Part shown: piece after piece, positions 34,831-45,949 of the stretch | Numbering within the stretch: position 1 is the first letter of the stretch | How the letters are laid out: each line of letters starts with the position of its first letter | NCBI RefSeq assembly: GCF_022376445.1 | Contig: NW_025955054.1 | Span: 62,001-126,000 of the forward strand | Reading direction: 5' to 3' | DNA from: Fomitopsis serialis | Lineage: Eukaryota > Basidiomycota > Agaricomycetes > Polyporales > Fomitopsidaceae | DNA: 64,000 nt | The notes under the pieces: model-generated | Database searches by the model: none | What the model saw: only the letters and a program-made list of their open reading frames with translations | Told to the model about the DNA's origin: nothing | Translations under genes and position numbers: made by a program

Positions 34831-35425
34831 CAATAGCCATGTTTAAGGTGTGAAACCACTGGATCTTATATAAGACTTGCGATCCTAATGCAGATGGTAT
34901 CGATACTCTCCGCCGTCGTACTTAGGTCCAGTGCGGTGCGACGCCAAACGCGTATACGAGATCTTCGTTCCGCTGAGACAGTCACTCGACATGCCTGGCA
35001 GCAAGTGGACAGCTGGATAGGCGAGCCTAGAGGGCTTCAGCGTCGCGTCGCCACGCTGCTCTCCGCCTTCGTGTGCGTCCGTATCAGCTTCAAGTTGTAC
35101 ATTTGCGGGAACTGATGCCCGCGCCCAGAACGACCGTGACAACGGACGAATGGTATCATATCTCCGACGCACGGGCCTGAGAGTGCTAGCTAGCTCGGAG
35201 TCGGCGGTGTCATACGAAGGGAGCGCATACAATAGACAACATGATTCTTACAGCAGTACGCGCGGTGAGTCCTGCACGTCCCCTAACGACCTCGCAAACC
35301 TATGATCCATCCTGTCCTGTGTGTATCACGCCCATGTTCCCGAATCCTAACCCTGCACGTCCGTTCTTCAGCTCCAATTCCAAGGATTCTCGTCATGAGT
35401 CTCGCAAATCGACTGCAAAAGCCTG
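34831..35425. other. No gene; 3' flank of F-box gene
   Basis: Nothing is recognised apart from loose similarity of 35260-35330 to 23400-23460. Confidence 0.4.
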
Positions 35426-37555
35426 CTAAGCGTGTAGCGGCGAGATGTCCGGTGGATTACCGCGCCGAACGCCGTTCACAAAGGCGCTCTCCGAGTTCGG
35501 TTGTTGACCTGGGTTGTTTGTGAGTAAAGTGGTTTCCAGTATAGCAAGAATCGAGTGGCATACAACTTGATAGTCCGAGGTCAGTCCTGCAACTCCAAGC
35601 GCACCGTCTATCGGCCCCGGAGAAATCACATCTGTATCTCCACTAGCATCGCACACGTTTCCTCCGCTTTCGTCATCTCCCGCGTCCTGGATTTTCGTAA
35701 TGCTGGTATGCGTCCCTAGTCGAGCGGATGAGCGCACTGAGCAGATCACGGCTGCGCCTTTACGGACAACGGAGTCGTGACACTCACCAAGTACTGATGA
35801 GGGATCACGAGTGACGGACAATTCACCGTCAGGATCGGGAATGAAGTGGAGCCGTAAGACTTCGCGATCCAGCCACGGCGCGAACAGGTTGATCATATAC
35901 GACTTGATCGCAGACATTGTGGCGATTTGGATCTCTTCCGAGTCCGTCTGGACTTGAATGACAACACCCGCCTCGTCCTGCTCAGAGTGTGCTGGAAGCC
36001 GGTGAAAGACGCCACGAGAGAGTACACTCTGGAAATCGAAGGTGAAGCTGGGAGAGTCTGTCTCGCTGACCAACACCTCGTCCCCATATTCAGACGTCTC
36101 GGAGTGGGACAGATTAATGGTGATTCTGAGCCGCCCCAAATGCGAGCTTCGGATGTCAGATAGCAAGATACATAGGGCCCTCTGGATCCTCGGAAGTGAC
36201 GGTTCGACAGCGCGAAAGTGCACCGTTAGCATTGTCAGTGCTGTATTTGCTGTAAGTCGCGGTACGACATCGTATCCTGTGGTTTCGATGAGCGACTGAA
36301 ATTGCAATAGCGAGACACCAAGATTTTTACCATTAGCGAGATAACACTCAAGCTCGAGCGTCTTGAGCGCAGTTCCGGCGAGACGCAGGACCTCTGTAAC
36401 GTGTGGTCCAAGATCTGCACATGGGGCATCCTCGATGGCAGTGAAGTCAAGCCATATGACCTCCAGTTGGCTACACACTTGCGGTGTTGACCACAGCTTC
36501 AGAAGCTGGGATGCCCACAATTGGGGTACGTAAACGAGTCCGAAAGTCGACAGCGAGGGATTTGGTGCATGTGCTGTGTACAGGGTCATGTCCGCCATTG
36601 ACGCAGGCTCGACATGGGGGCCGAATGCATTCCGTAGCGACAAGTTGGACAGATGGGAGAAATGGGATAAAACCCGATGAAGATGTGAGAACGAGGAGTA
36701 GCAGCGGAGGTCCAACTCTAGTTCTGTTACGTATGGGTACGTCGCACATACGTCCAACAACAATCGACCGTGTTCATACAAGTGAGCAGCCGACTCGGAA
36801 GTTGGGTGATAAGTCCCAAGTCCGATTCTCTTGAGCTTGTTGCGGTACGAGGGAACGTAGCGGGTCACTGGATCAGGTACCAGCGGGTGCTGCAGTGTGA
36901 CGTCCCAGAGAGACAAGTGTTCGAGGCTCGGTAGTGCATTGGAAATCCTACGGAGTTCTGCCATACTGCGAAAGCAGCACTGTGTGATACCTAGTCTTGT
37001 GATGCCAGTGTAGTAGGAGAGGGAGTGGAAGAAGCGATCATGTGGCCTTGCGACTGCGCAGTCGAAGTCCTCTATCCCTAGGCTCGTCAATCGTGGTAGA
37101 ATGTACCCGGGGATGCACATTGGAAAGACGCGTATGAAGGGCCTTTGAGGATCCTCCACAATCTTCAGGCTGGTAAATGTCTTGCCATACGGTCGATTGC
37201 CATTTGACAAGAACATATGTACGCAGTCGTCCAAGACCTCTCGGGTTCCCAACTCGAGCCAGCTGCCCCAGAAGAGGCGTTTTGCAGCATGGTACCAAGC
37301 GTGACAAATGAAGCGACACCTCGTCAGTGTAAAAGGATCGTACCGGAGGATCTCGAAAATGTGGTCGATCAGTTCCGGCGGAAATCGCGGATAGGTATTA
37401 CTGCGTCGACGAGACAAGTGAATATGTCATTCGAGCAATGGGCGCCAGAGTAAACAGAAGGCATACTTTGAGTACGTGGGTGGTCTGAAGCAAGAGTCCA
37501 GGTATTGATCATGACCTTCCAGCAGCCTGTCTGCACCATCGACCACACCCGTCAT
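35426..37555 (-). CDS. F-box protein with LRR-like C-terminal part
   Basis: Two exons, 37467-37555 and 35426-37400, give 687 residues. The 66-bp intron (GTATGCC...CGCAG) sits at the same place and phase as in the paralogue at 25650-25718. The starts are MTGVVDGADRL here and MADALDGEERP there. The F-box is at about residues 34-75 (FPPELIDHIFEIL, CRFICHAWYHAAKRLFWG), followed by a leucine-rich region, LAPWLDR-type motif and a PDPDGE motif near residue 560. The last 50 or so residues run past the point where the paralogue stops and look like former 3' flank brought into the frame. The inferred role is SCF ubiquitin-ligase adaptor, substrate unknown. Confidence 0.82.
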
Positions 37556-37760
37556 CTGGTAACCCGGCATGGGGTCATTATGATACAGTGACCCGGTACA
37601 TGTTGGAAAGTATACCTCACCTGACTACGTCTGCAGAATTTCGAGTAGTATCTGAGTTGACGATTGATGCCCTGCATAGAGTGCAGAAGTATCAGGTTAT
37701 ATCGTGCAGACACCACTCCACTTGGATCTCACCCGTGAAAGTCTTTTTGAGCTTCAATGC
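37556..37760 (-). promoter_or_regulatory. Upstream flank of F-box gene (conserved)
   Basis: It is alignable with 9-260 and 25808-26040 (AAGTATACCTCACCTGACTACG, TGAGTTGACGATTGATGCC, AGTATCAGGTTAT). Confidence 0.5.
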
Positions 37761-37929
37761 GGCGCTCGGGCGCGATCACCCGAGGTAGAAGCGGCCGGCG
37801 AGAGAGATGGTAGGTTCTGAGGGAATGTCGGACCAGTAGCAGTGGTAGGAGTCGTTGGCAAGGCTTAAGCGTAGAGCACGCGCAGAACGCGGGAGGCAAC
37901 ATATGATTTGTACTACGGACTTCAAGAGA

Positions 37930-38300
37930 CACAGTATCGTCATATTACCAGCACGCGCTCTTATCGCGCGGCATCAGACCTCACAAGGCCTCACGCACAT
38001 GATCGAACGGACTGTGTCCATGGACGGCGGACGCAGCATTGCGTTATAGTCTTGCCGCTCTAACATTCTATTGATATTCATCGCATGGGTACAGATGAGA
38101 AGCGAGGTGAGGCGCATCAGTGTCTCGCTCACTAAATCCGCCCAAGTTCCTGTACTGCGTACCATCCGAGTCGCTCAAGAAGAACGAGCGAACGTTGTCC
38201 ATGATCAGCGTATCCAGCAGGATGAGAGCGAGAAAACGAGTGGTATGCTGCTCGGGAGCGGACGTAGCCAGCGGAGCCTGACATGGTTAAACATGTGAAT
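37930..38300. repeat. Repeat family X, copy 5 (weak)
   Basis: Similarity to copy 2 is limited to blocks such as GAGGTGAGGCGCATC..GTCTCGCTCAC (38105). On the minus strand the piece FLALILLDTLIMDNVRSFF looks like a transmembrane helix. Its position, upstream of the F-box gene, equals that of copies 1 and 2. Confidence 0.35.
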
Positions 38301-39029
38301 GCATTCATAGCAAGATTATGGATAGGGGGCATGAGTTGGCGCGCGCGAAGGGAAACTGACATCAGCAGAGCGGATCGGAGGCTAAGGGCTGGCCCTCACC
38401 GCAGCATCTCGAGACAACAGGGCGAGCTCCGGCACACCAGCTACCCAGCGAGTGAATCTTCAAGAGCGATGCCACAAACACCACGGCGTTGTCGAGATGG
38501 AGCAATTCCTCACGAGAGTGAGCAGATAGGCAGCCGGAATACTGACATAATGACGCACCATACATTCGCGCTTCATCCATGTACATGGGCAAGAACACAT
38601 CAATATGCGTCCACGTTCGTCCGTCGTCGTGGTATGCATGGCTTGTCGTCTGCTGTGGCTTCATGTCTGTTGCTCGTGATTGCAAAGGATACAGTGGACC
38701 CACTCTGTGTTGCCCAAATGACTGTAAGATCGTGGGGGCTCCGAGCGGCAAAGACCACCCACTCTTCGTCAAAGGGGTCGTTCGGGTCGGCCTAGGAAGA
38801 CTAGATCAAAGCAGCAAGTATGATCAAGTCGTACTGCATGGAGCAATCACAGGATCGTGCGATCGCGCAGAAACCACCGCTGTCCTGTCAGGCGCAGTCA
38901 ATTCCAACCGCCAGAATATCCTCGGGGCGCCTCATGCCGCATTCCGAATGCAAAGATCTTTCTCGACGAGTCGTCTAAACCACACTTACAAAACACGAAC
39001 AGTGGCGATACTAGTATTACATGAAAATC
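38301..39029. other. No recognisable gene
   Basis: The 3' flank of the carboxypeptidase gene. Overlapping short frames, none recognisable. Confidence 0.35.
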
Positions 39030-40982
39030 CTACGCCCTTCCCTTGAAAGGGACGCGCGTTGCGGCCTCGCTCGCGTTCAGCGTGAGCGGGATGTCGTACA
39101 GCCACCTTGTCACCAGGTCCTGCATCGTTGATCAGAAAAGGAGCAGTGAAGGGGGACGAATGACTCACCAAGCCAGCCTCGGGCTGGTCGTACGGGACCA
39201 TGTGCCTGTATTGAGAGTTAGACTCGCACCAGGACGACGAACGGGAAACGTACCCAGCCTCGTGGACAGTGACGAAGGTGATGTTGCCAGCGGTCTCGTC
39301 GTTACCGCCTGCGCTGCGGACCGTACCTGCGAGCGTACCCGTCTCGGTGGTCACCCAAGGCGCTGCCTTCTTCGCCGCAAACTCCTTCTGGAAGCGCGTG
39401 TCGAGCTGCTCGACCCAGCGTTCGTTACCCTGCGCACAGTGGTCAGTACGCCTCGCGCGGACAATACGAGAGCAGACGCACGATGAAGTTGCACATCATG
39501 TCCGCGTTGCCGGCGTACACGAGCAGCCTGACGCCGTCTTCGACGAGGTCGGGGAGGAGCACGGCGCTGTTGTGCGAGCCGTCGCCCTGCATCGCGAATG
39601 CCTGGTTGACCTGCATGTTGCAGCTCTCAAAGTTGCGAGTCGGGTTCACACCGAGCGCACGCTTCACCGAGGGCTGATTCATCCATGTCTCGATCCAGGA
39701 CATCTGCTTGTAGCACAGATCGCCGTCCTTCTCACGGTCGCACTTCTTGCGTACGTCGTACGGGTTGTAGCCAAGCTCTGCGCCTCGTCAGTGGATTCGC
39801 AAGCAAGTGCAACGGCTACTCACGCATCAACGGGCCCATGATCTGGCTGTTGCAGTAGAGGATCGCTGGCACGCACGTGAGGCGCGAGTTGAAGTCGTAA
39901 CAGCTCTTGACGAGCCGCTGGCATGTCGGCACCTTTGCGCGCAGAGCCTGGCACTCCGGACCATTGGGGTCGTCATAGACGGCATATGGGCCCTCGCACG
40001 CCCAGTCGGGGACGCTCGCGTGCTGGATGTAGGGGTCCGTGAGCCCGTTGCCGAGCATCACAGACGCGAGGTTGATAGGTAGCAGCCCCGGCACGGCGAC
40101 GTCGAGCGCACGCGCGGCTGCGAGAGCCTTGTTCTCCGTGTGGATGACGGACGCGATGTTCGGTGCGTACGTCCCGCCGTAGCTCTCGGCAGCGATGTGG
40201 AATGGCGCATCAGCGTACTTGGAGAAGCGCCCGAGGAACAGCTCCAGGAAGGCGTAGACGTCCTTGCCCGCGACGGGGCTCGTGTTCACGGACGTGCCCT
40301 CCTCGGCGTATGAGAAGCCGACGTCGACAGGCTGGTCCAAGAAGATAACGTTGGCATTCGCGTTCCAGGAGTGTTCGTTGTAGGTCACGTTCGCCCCGTC
40401 CTGGGCCACAGCACACGGACCAAGCTCGAAGAGAAGGCCAGTAGACGACGAGCAGCCTGGGCCGCCGTTGAGCCAGAGAAGCAGAGGCGCGTTGTCAGGG
40501 TTGTGGCGAGCCTCAAAGAACCTGGTTGCGAATTAGGGGTGCCAACCAGAGGTGTCTAGGTGACTCGGACTCACCAAAAGAACAGATGCTTGTCCTGCGC
40601 GATGTCGAGGTAGCCTGAGTATTGCTTGACATTCGGATCACACAGTTCGGGCTCTGTCACTCGCAACTGGTGTTCACTGAAGGCAGGGTGCTGGACGAGC
40701 TCGTCTGTCGCCTTGTATGTAAGCGGTATTCATGCGTCACGAAGCGTGCATCTTACAGGTGATCCCGTTCTGCAGAACTCGCGTCCTTCCGATGAGGTCT
40801 ACCCACTTCGTGGCCGTCTCCTTCGTATGCTTGATAGTGTGGTGGGCAACGTGCTTCACACCTTCAAAGGCATCGTGAATCGTATTTGCCACGGCCGAGA
40901 AGTCGTCTCCGATGACCACTTGCTCAGCTGGAACAGCATAGACGGCCGCGGCGAGCAGAACAGAAAGATACAGCGGCCTCAT
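39030..40982 (-). CDS. Secreted serine carboxypeptidase (peptidase family S10)
   Basis: Seven exons join without a phase error: 40757-40982, 40575-40704, 39824-40521, 39482-39777, 39254-39429, 39169-39205 and 39030-39119. They give 550 residues. The ATG at 40982 starts a clear signal peptide (MRPLYLSVLLAAAVYAVPA). The oxyanion motif LNGGPGCSS, Ser232 in AESYGG, Asp444 in YAGNADMMCN and His510 in GHMVPYDQPE form the complete S10 triad. It therefore belongs with carboxypeptidase Y-like enzymes, which remove C-terminal residues from peptides in acid compartments or outside the cell. The length is normal for the family. The first-exon splice (GTAAGATG...GACAG) was chosen because it gives TYELVQHPAF in frame. 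An inverted partial copy lies at 45010-45635. Confidence 0.93.
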
Positions 40983-41009
40983 GGTGGTCGGGACAGAGTA
41001 GTGCACCCC

Positions 41010-41901
41010 GCGCCCGGCGCTCGCGTCGCTTCTCCTCCTATTCGGTCACGTTCCCGCGCCGTGGTTGGGCGGAGCGTTCCGTCCGAGCCCTCCTGTTTGG
41101 TAACTTGTAAGTAAGTACTGGACCGTATTCGACAGTCCTAGTCTCCGTTGCAGATCATACAAGTCGACAAGCGTATCACTTTCGCATAGCGTCGACGACG
41201 AATTCGAGTGTACAATGAGGTCCCCAGGATTGAACAATAGTATACCGTCAGCATCGCAAGCCAGTCCGCCCTCGAAGTGAATACATTCACCAGTCGCTGT
41301 CGAGCAATGTCCTCTACATAATAATACACGGACGAACCACTAGTACTAGCATCAACCAGCGACTGTAGCCATTACCAACGATGGCATCCTAAGCACGAAA
41401 CCTATAATATATCGAACGAATATAAGTAGCGTCAATGTCAGCGGCTTGGCTTGAAACATTCAAGGCTTCCGTGCGCCGTCTCCCATCTCTCGATGCTTAC
41501 ACGTGTTATCTTCGGGGCTTACTGTTTCGACCACGTCGAGCCCCTTGCCGAGCGAGTGGCAGTACGCATGGGCCCAGTCCGTATGAATTTGCGTCGTCGA
41601 GGTCTTGGATAAAGGGCACGCCGGAGGTAGCGGTGAGGAGCTTGTCGGTGAGGATTTTGACAATAAAAATGTGTAGCGCGTCTGGACAATACACAGCACT
41701 CGAGGTCGAGACCCCAAATTGCCGCGACAGGTGTTCGAAGACTGGTGACATGCTGAGAGAGGCACGTTAACTGAGCAGGACGAGTCTGCGATTCCGTGGT
41801 TCCTTGAACTTTGAGCCACGCCCTTCTGTTGATCGCTCCGCTGGACACGTCGATGTCGGTCAACGCGTTGGTCAACCCATAATATATGTTCGCTCACCAG
41901 C
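41010..41901. other. Intergenic; small minus-strand ORF of unknown value
   Basis: This separates the carboxypeptidase start from the 3' end of the RRT8-like gene. The only protein-like frame is minus 41506-41751 (81 codons, MSPVFEHLSRQFGVSTSS, then DALHIFIVKILTDKLL), just after a CTCTCAG acceptor-like site. No family was recognised; it may be a leftover exon. Confidence 0.3.
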
Positions 41902-42921
41902 TTATACATTGCTAAGACTTAACCCAATGTTCTGAGCGATCATCGCTTCCAGCCTTCGTTTCTTCTCCAATTTGGCCGCCCACAACGCCGATCCCACCGA
42001 TGTTGTGAGCAGGAATAACATACTTAGGCCTGGGATAAGCTGCAGAGCCAAATGCACCGTGCCGAACCTACAAAACATAAACGTAAGCGCTCTCGACACG
42101 ACCGAGACAACGAACGAACTACTTACCATGTATACTTCCTCTGTCTGCGCTTAATCGCTTGCTTCCTCTCTGTCTCGGTGAGACCGAGAAGCTTGAAGTA
42201 CCGCCAATGCTGCAAGGGACCCGCACGGTAGCCCGTCAAGATCAAAAACATTGGCGTGCCTACGACAGGCGCAAATGTTAAAGGCAGGAGCACAACGAAC
42301 TCGCAGATCTGGCGGAAGGAAAATGGGCTGTAGACATGCGATATTCGTGACTTGCCCAGCTTCTTGACTGGATCCGCGCCATCTGGAACGAGATCGCGGC
42401 CTTGAGCCACTAGGTCATCCAGCCCTTCGTGGATAAGCACCTGTACCAGAGACAATGCGCAATCAGCATGACGATGACAACGAATAGGGAATGTATGAGA
42501 GATACTCACAGCGTCGAAGATGTCAGCCAAGCCTTCGTCCACGAAGAATGCCTCGAATAGAATCGCGACTATTGCAGCGCCTTCACCGAGGACGAGAAAT
42601 GCGGCATTGACCCATGCAAGCGAACGTCCATAGAATATCGCAAAGAACGCGACTTGTGGGAGGTAGGCAACGAGGAAAAGGAAGGTGTACACAATGAGCG
42701 ACAAGATGAAACATGGCAGTACCCTCGCTCGCAGAACAGGCCACAGAAACGAGTGACCTATGAAGAAGTACATGCCCTAATGAATCGTCAGTTTACCAGC
42801 TCTGTAGAGCGGTATGAAGCGGAACCTTGAACGGGTACAACCAAGGCGAGCTGATGGCTACATGGAGAGGCTTCGCCAAAAGCGGTCGACGCTCTGGATG
42901 TTCTGAGCCGACCAAGTTCAT
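41902..42921 (-). CDS. RRT8/LDS-like membrane protein (outer spore wall protein family)
   Basis: Four exons, 42826-42921, 42510-42776, 42127-42440 and 41902-42067, join in phase to 280 residues. The introns are 49, 69 and 59 bp; the 69-bp one is divisible by three and open, but has GTGAGT...GTACAG ends. The protein has about four hydrophobic segments: PCFILSLIVYTFLFLVAYL (about 50-70), VNAAFLVLGEGAAIVAILF (about 88-106), VVLLPLTFAPVVGTPMFLIL (about 178-198) and the last exon. It has the family-typical GYRAGPLQHWRYFKLLGL and GSALWAAKLE. Yeast RRT8/LDS proteins act in lipid droplets and spore-wall assembly; basidiomycete members are uncharacterised. It is transcribed divergently from the MYND gene at 43325 across a 403-bp gap. 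Confidence 0.85.
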
Positions 42922-43238
42922 ATAGAGGTACCACAGAGCTTGTGACGGCGACGTTAGGAAATAAGAGAAAGAGACAGCGAATTCGATGTACCAGGGCTAA
43001 CAGAGCCTTAGAGGAGGTCAAGGTTGTCGGCGACGTCGAGTCCGACTCGACCAGGCTCGCTGCGTTGCGGCGCGATGTACACTGTCCCACGCCACCGAGT
43101 CCTACGGCGCGCGATCGTGACTATATGGAATCTCCTCCTACTCCTCCTACTCATCCTCCTCCTCCTCCACCGCGCCGTGAAGCTTAGCGGTCGCTGATTG
43201 GTTTGAACAATTGATCTTTTCACCTCTCTTATTCGAAC
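42922..43238. promoter_or_regulatory. Divergent promoter region, RRT8-like and MYND genes
   Basis: This gap carries the start regions of both flanking genes. It contains CTGTCCCACGCCACCG at 43081-43097, which recurs in the same gene-relative place upstream of the MYND pseudogene (reverse complement near 6274-6290). It also contains a TCC-rich microsatellite at 43133-43171. Confidence 0.45.
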
Positions 43239-43315
43239 GTAAGTCGTCTTCGCGCTGCTTGAATGAACAATGCACGACTAACGTGATGATATATCTGTCA
43301 TGGCTGTTTGATAAG
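43239..43315 (+). other. 5'UTR intron of MYND gene
   Basis: It starts GTAAGTCGTCTTCGCG, has the branch site GACTAACGTGATG, and ends TTTGATAAG, 77 bp. It is nearly identical to those at 6131-6206 and 49757-49832. Confidence 0.65.
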
Positions 43316-43324
43316 ATTGAAACG

Positions 43325-44887
43325 ATGGTGATAATTGACATCGTCGCCCAGCTTTTCACATCTTGCATGAAGGACCCGGCGCGTCCAAAGGGCTGCGCAA
43401 GAGCTCTCTGCGGCTGCCTTCACCTATTGGACGGGGGAGGCAAAGACGACCGCTTCGCGCTATTCGAACGCTACTTCAGGCCCAACGACGAGCACTACGA
43501 GCATCTCCGCAAGACATACCCCGAGTATCTGAGTGCGTGCGCTACCTATGTGAGCCGCCCACGCTCGACTCAAGACGAAGAGGAACTCGAGGCCTCCTTG
43601 CAGAACTGCTCATGCTCAGCTCTGGGTACATCGGGTCGCAACCAGAGGGCGATGCTGGGCTGGCTACATACCTTTGAGGTCGCTCACAAGTTCACCCCTG
43701 ACAATTTCACTCAAGCACTCGTCCGCCACTTGGCCGGCATACTCAATAATGCAGTCGAAACAAAGACCGTTGGCTGTATCTCTGCGAAGAGCGGCCTCAA
43801 ACGGCACCGCAAAAAGCACACCGGAAGGCCTCTGTGGCCCGGCGATCCTAGCCAGCTTATTCCCCATGGCCTGGAGCAGTCGATGAAAGGCTACACCGAT
43901 TCCTTCCGCCGGTGTACAATCGACAGATTTCAAGACGGCCTTTCGCTCGTCGGCGATCTTCTTGCTATCTGCGGTCGATCCATATTTCCTCACCTGCTCC
44001 ATTATCTCCCTGAGATGCCGATTAAAGTCACTGGCCTCATCACTGGTGTGTGTCATGAGCGCAAGGCAACACTGGGAGCACCTGTTGCCTTTGAAGTAGA
44101 ACGCAGCTGGGCGTGTACTCTCCTCATTGTCATGGACTTTTGCAGAACCATCATGGACCTTGGGGAATGGAACCCAGCCGAGATCGAGCTGTTCGTTCGC
44201 GTGGCTGCACCGTACAAGGGCTCGATGAAGAGCCTCGGCCTCCTCTTCATGTGCGACACCATTCTCAAGCACCTGGCGCTCTTCCGAGAGGGTACCACTC
44301 TCTTTCCCGAAGACCAATTCACCGACCTTGCTGTCTTCTTCGCTCGCTTCGGCGCGATGTTCTACCCTCACAGATCACCTGACGACACCACCGTCTTCCA
44401 CAAATCCATCCTCTACCTACGCGCGAAAGTCACCGACAGCTCCTCGGACCCTGTCGAATCCGTTTGGCAGGGCCTTTCCTGGCTTTCCAAGATACGTCGC
44501 TGCTGCGCGCCGGGATGCCTCGAGACGTTTGCCTCCGCACAGCGAACGTTCGCTCGATGCGCCGGCTGCGGCGTCCCGCGCTACTGTTCGCGCGAGTGCC
44601 AGAAACGCGCCTGGAAACACACAACGTTCCCGCACAAGGACGTGTGTGCAAAGCTGCGCGCTTTCAGGGAGAGGACGGACCTGGGGCTGAAAGACCGCGT
44701 TCTGACTGAAAGCGACCACCAGCCATTCGTCGACGCATGCAGAGCAGACGAAGAGCTCCCTGCGCTGGCTGAGGAGTGCGAGAAGCATCTGTGGGATATG
44801 ACGAAGGCGCGTGATGACTCTGTACCGGAGGGGTTTGGGGTGTTCCAGGCAGAGCTAGCGGCCGCAGGCGATTCACTCATCACGTAG
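43325..44887 (+). CDS. MYND-type zinc-finger protein, subfamily 1
   Basis: A single coding exon of 520 residues. The ATG at 43325 (MVIIDIVAQLFTSCM) aligns with MVNIDIVARLFTSCM at 49746. The frame is open further upstream, but that part is the 5'UTR intron. The N-terminal domain (about 1-385) carries CARALCGCLHLLDG, HYEHLRKTYPEYLSAC, HLAGILNNAV and PHGLEQSMKGYT. The MYND finger at about 394-441 has all eight ligands (CAPGCLETF, RCAGCGVPRYC, RECQKRAWKH, HKDVC). Its function is unknown, beyond the peptide-binding role of MYND fingers. The inverted carboxypeptidase fragment begins about 120 bp after its stop. Confidence 0.9.
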   Translation: MVIIDIVAQLFTSCMKDPARPKGCARALCGCLHLLDGGGKDDRFALFERYFRPNDEHYEHLRKTYPEYLSACATYVSRPRSTQDEEELEASLQNCSCSALGTSGRNQRAMLGWLHTFEVAHKFTPDNFTQALVRHLAGILNNAVETKTVGCISAKSGLKRHRKKHTGRPLWPGDPSQLIPHGLEQSMKGYTDSFRRCTIDRFQDGLSLVGDLLAICGRSIFPHLLHYLPEMPIKVTGLITGVCHERKATLGAPVAFEVERSWACTLLIVMDFCRTIMDLGEWNPAEIELFVRVAAPYKGSMKSLGLLFMCDTILKHLALFREGTTLFPEDQFTDLAVFFARFGAMFYPHRSPDDTTVFHKSILYLRAKVTDSSSDPVESVWQGLSWLSKIRRCCAPGCLETFASAQRTFARCAGCGVPRYCSRECQKRAWKHTTFPHKDVCAKLRAFRERTDLGLKDRVLTESDHQPFVDACRADEELPALAEECEKHLWDMTKARDDSVPEGFGVFQAELAAAGDSLIT

Positions 44888-45009
44888 TAGTGACCCGTTC
44901 TCCGATTCAAGTTGTCTTCGTGCGTGTACGATACCACTGAGAATTCATTGCTGGAGCATTCCAGCAATGTGTGTATGTACTTATTGAACATCTGTTTGCT
45001 GACAGATGA

Positions 45010-45635
45010 TTGTTTCCTGGATTTGGACGTGACGTCGACCCGGCGCGCAACTATGAGAGCAACCAGGCGTTCGCGATGCAGGGCGATGGCTCGCACAACA
45101 GCACCGTGCTCCTCCTCGACCTCGTCGAGGACGGCGTTAGGCTGCTCGTCTACGCCGGCAACGCAGACATGATGTGCAACTTCATTATGCGTCTGCTCTC
45201 GTGTTGGCCGAATGGGGCATGCTGACCACTGTGTGCAGGGCAACGAACGCTGGGTCGAGCAGCTCGACACGCGCTTCCAGAAGGAGTTTGCGGCGAAGAA
45301 GGCTGCACTGTGGGTAACCACCGAGACGGGTACGCTCGCGGGCACGGTCCGCAGCGCAGGCGGTATCGACGAGACCGCTGGCAACATCACCTTCGTCACT
45401 GTCCACGAGACTGGGTACGTCTCCCATTTGTTGTCCCGATGCGAGTCTAGCACTCGATACAGGCCCGTGGTCCCGTACGACCAGCCCGAGGCTGGCTTGG
45501 TGAGTCATTCGTCCCCCTTCACTGCTCCTATTCTGATGCGCGATGCAGGACCTGGTGACAAGGTGGCTGTACGACATCCCGCTCACGCTGAACGCGAGCG
45601 AGGCCGCGACGCGCGTGCCTTTCAGGAGGGTGTAG
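45010..45635 (+). pseudogene. Serine carboxypeptidase 3' fragment, inverted copy
   Basis: This copies exons 4-7 of the gene at 39030-40982, in the opposite orientation. It keeps all three intervening introns at the same places (45188-45238 approximately, then near 45413 and 45500). The text includes NQAFAMQGDGSHNS, YAGNADMMCNFI and GNERWVEQLDTRF. The codon for the catalytic His has changed: GHMVPYDQ reads GPVVPYDQ. The ending is VPFRRV-stop instead of VPFKGRA-stop. There is no start, signal peptide or catalytic Ser. Introns show that it arose by DNA duplication, not retroposition. Confidence 0.85.
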
Positions 45636-45949
45636 CTCGTCCATCTTGTTTGATACGATGACCTTTTGTAGTGTATCTGGAATGCGCCGTTACTGGTGCT
45701 GACCTGGAGTGCACTTGAGGCATGCCCACACTTCACTCGTCCGTAACATTCACCGCAGGACCCCCGGTAGTCAAGTGGCCAGCAGGATCAACTACAGGGA
45801 TTGACGCAGCCAAGATCTAAATGAGTAACTGAACTTGAAAACGTGACAGCCGTGATACATACGTACTTGTCGCTGAAGACAATATCGATCGCAGGTCACG
45901 CCGCGGCGATTCTGAGCGACGCTTGGACCATAACACGCATACGAAAGGC

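Noticed and set aside
43211..43324. Thirty-eight extra N-terminal residues in the MYND protein at 43325
   Set aside because: They cover the conserved 5'UTR intron (43239-43315) and have no counterpart in the paralogues.
43664..44371. 235-codon minus-strand frame inside the MYND gene
   Set aside because: It lies wholly antisense to the conserved coding frame, and similar shadows occur in each paralogue.
44581..45453. 290-codon frame on the minus strand
   Set aside because: It runs antisense across the end of the MYND gene and the carboxypeptidase fragment; it is a shadow of those coding sequences.
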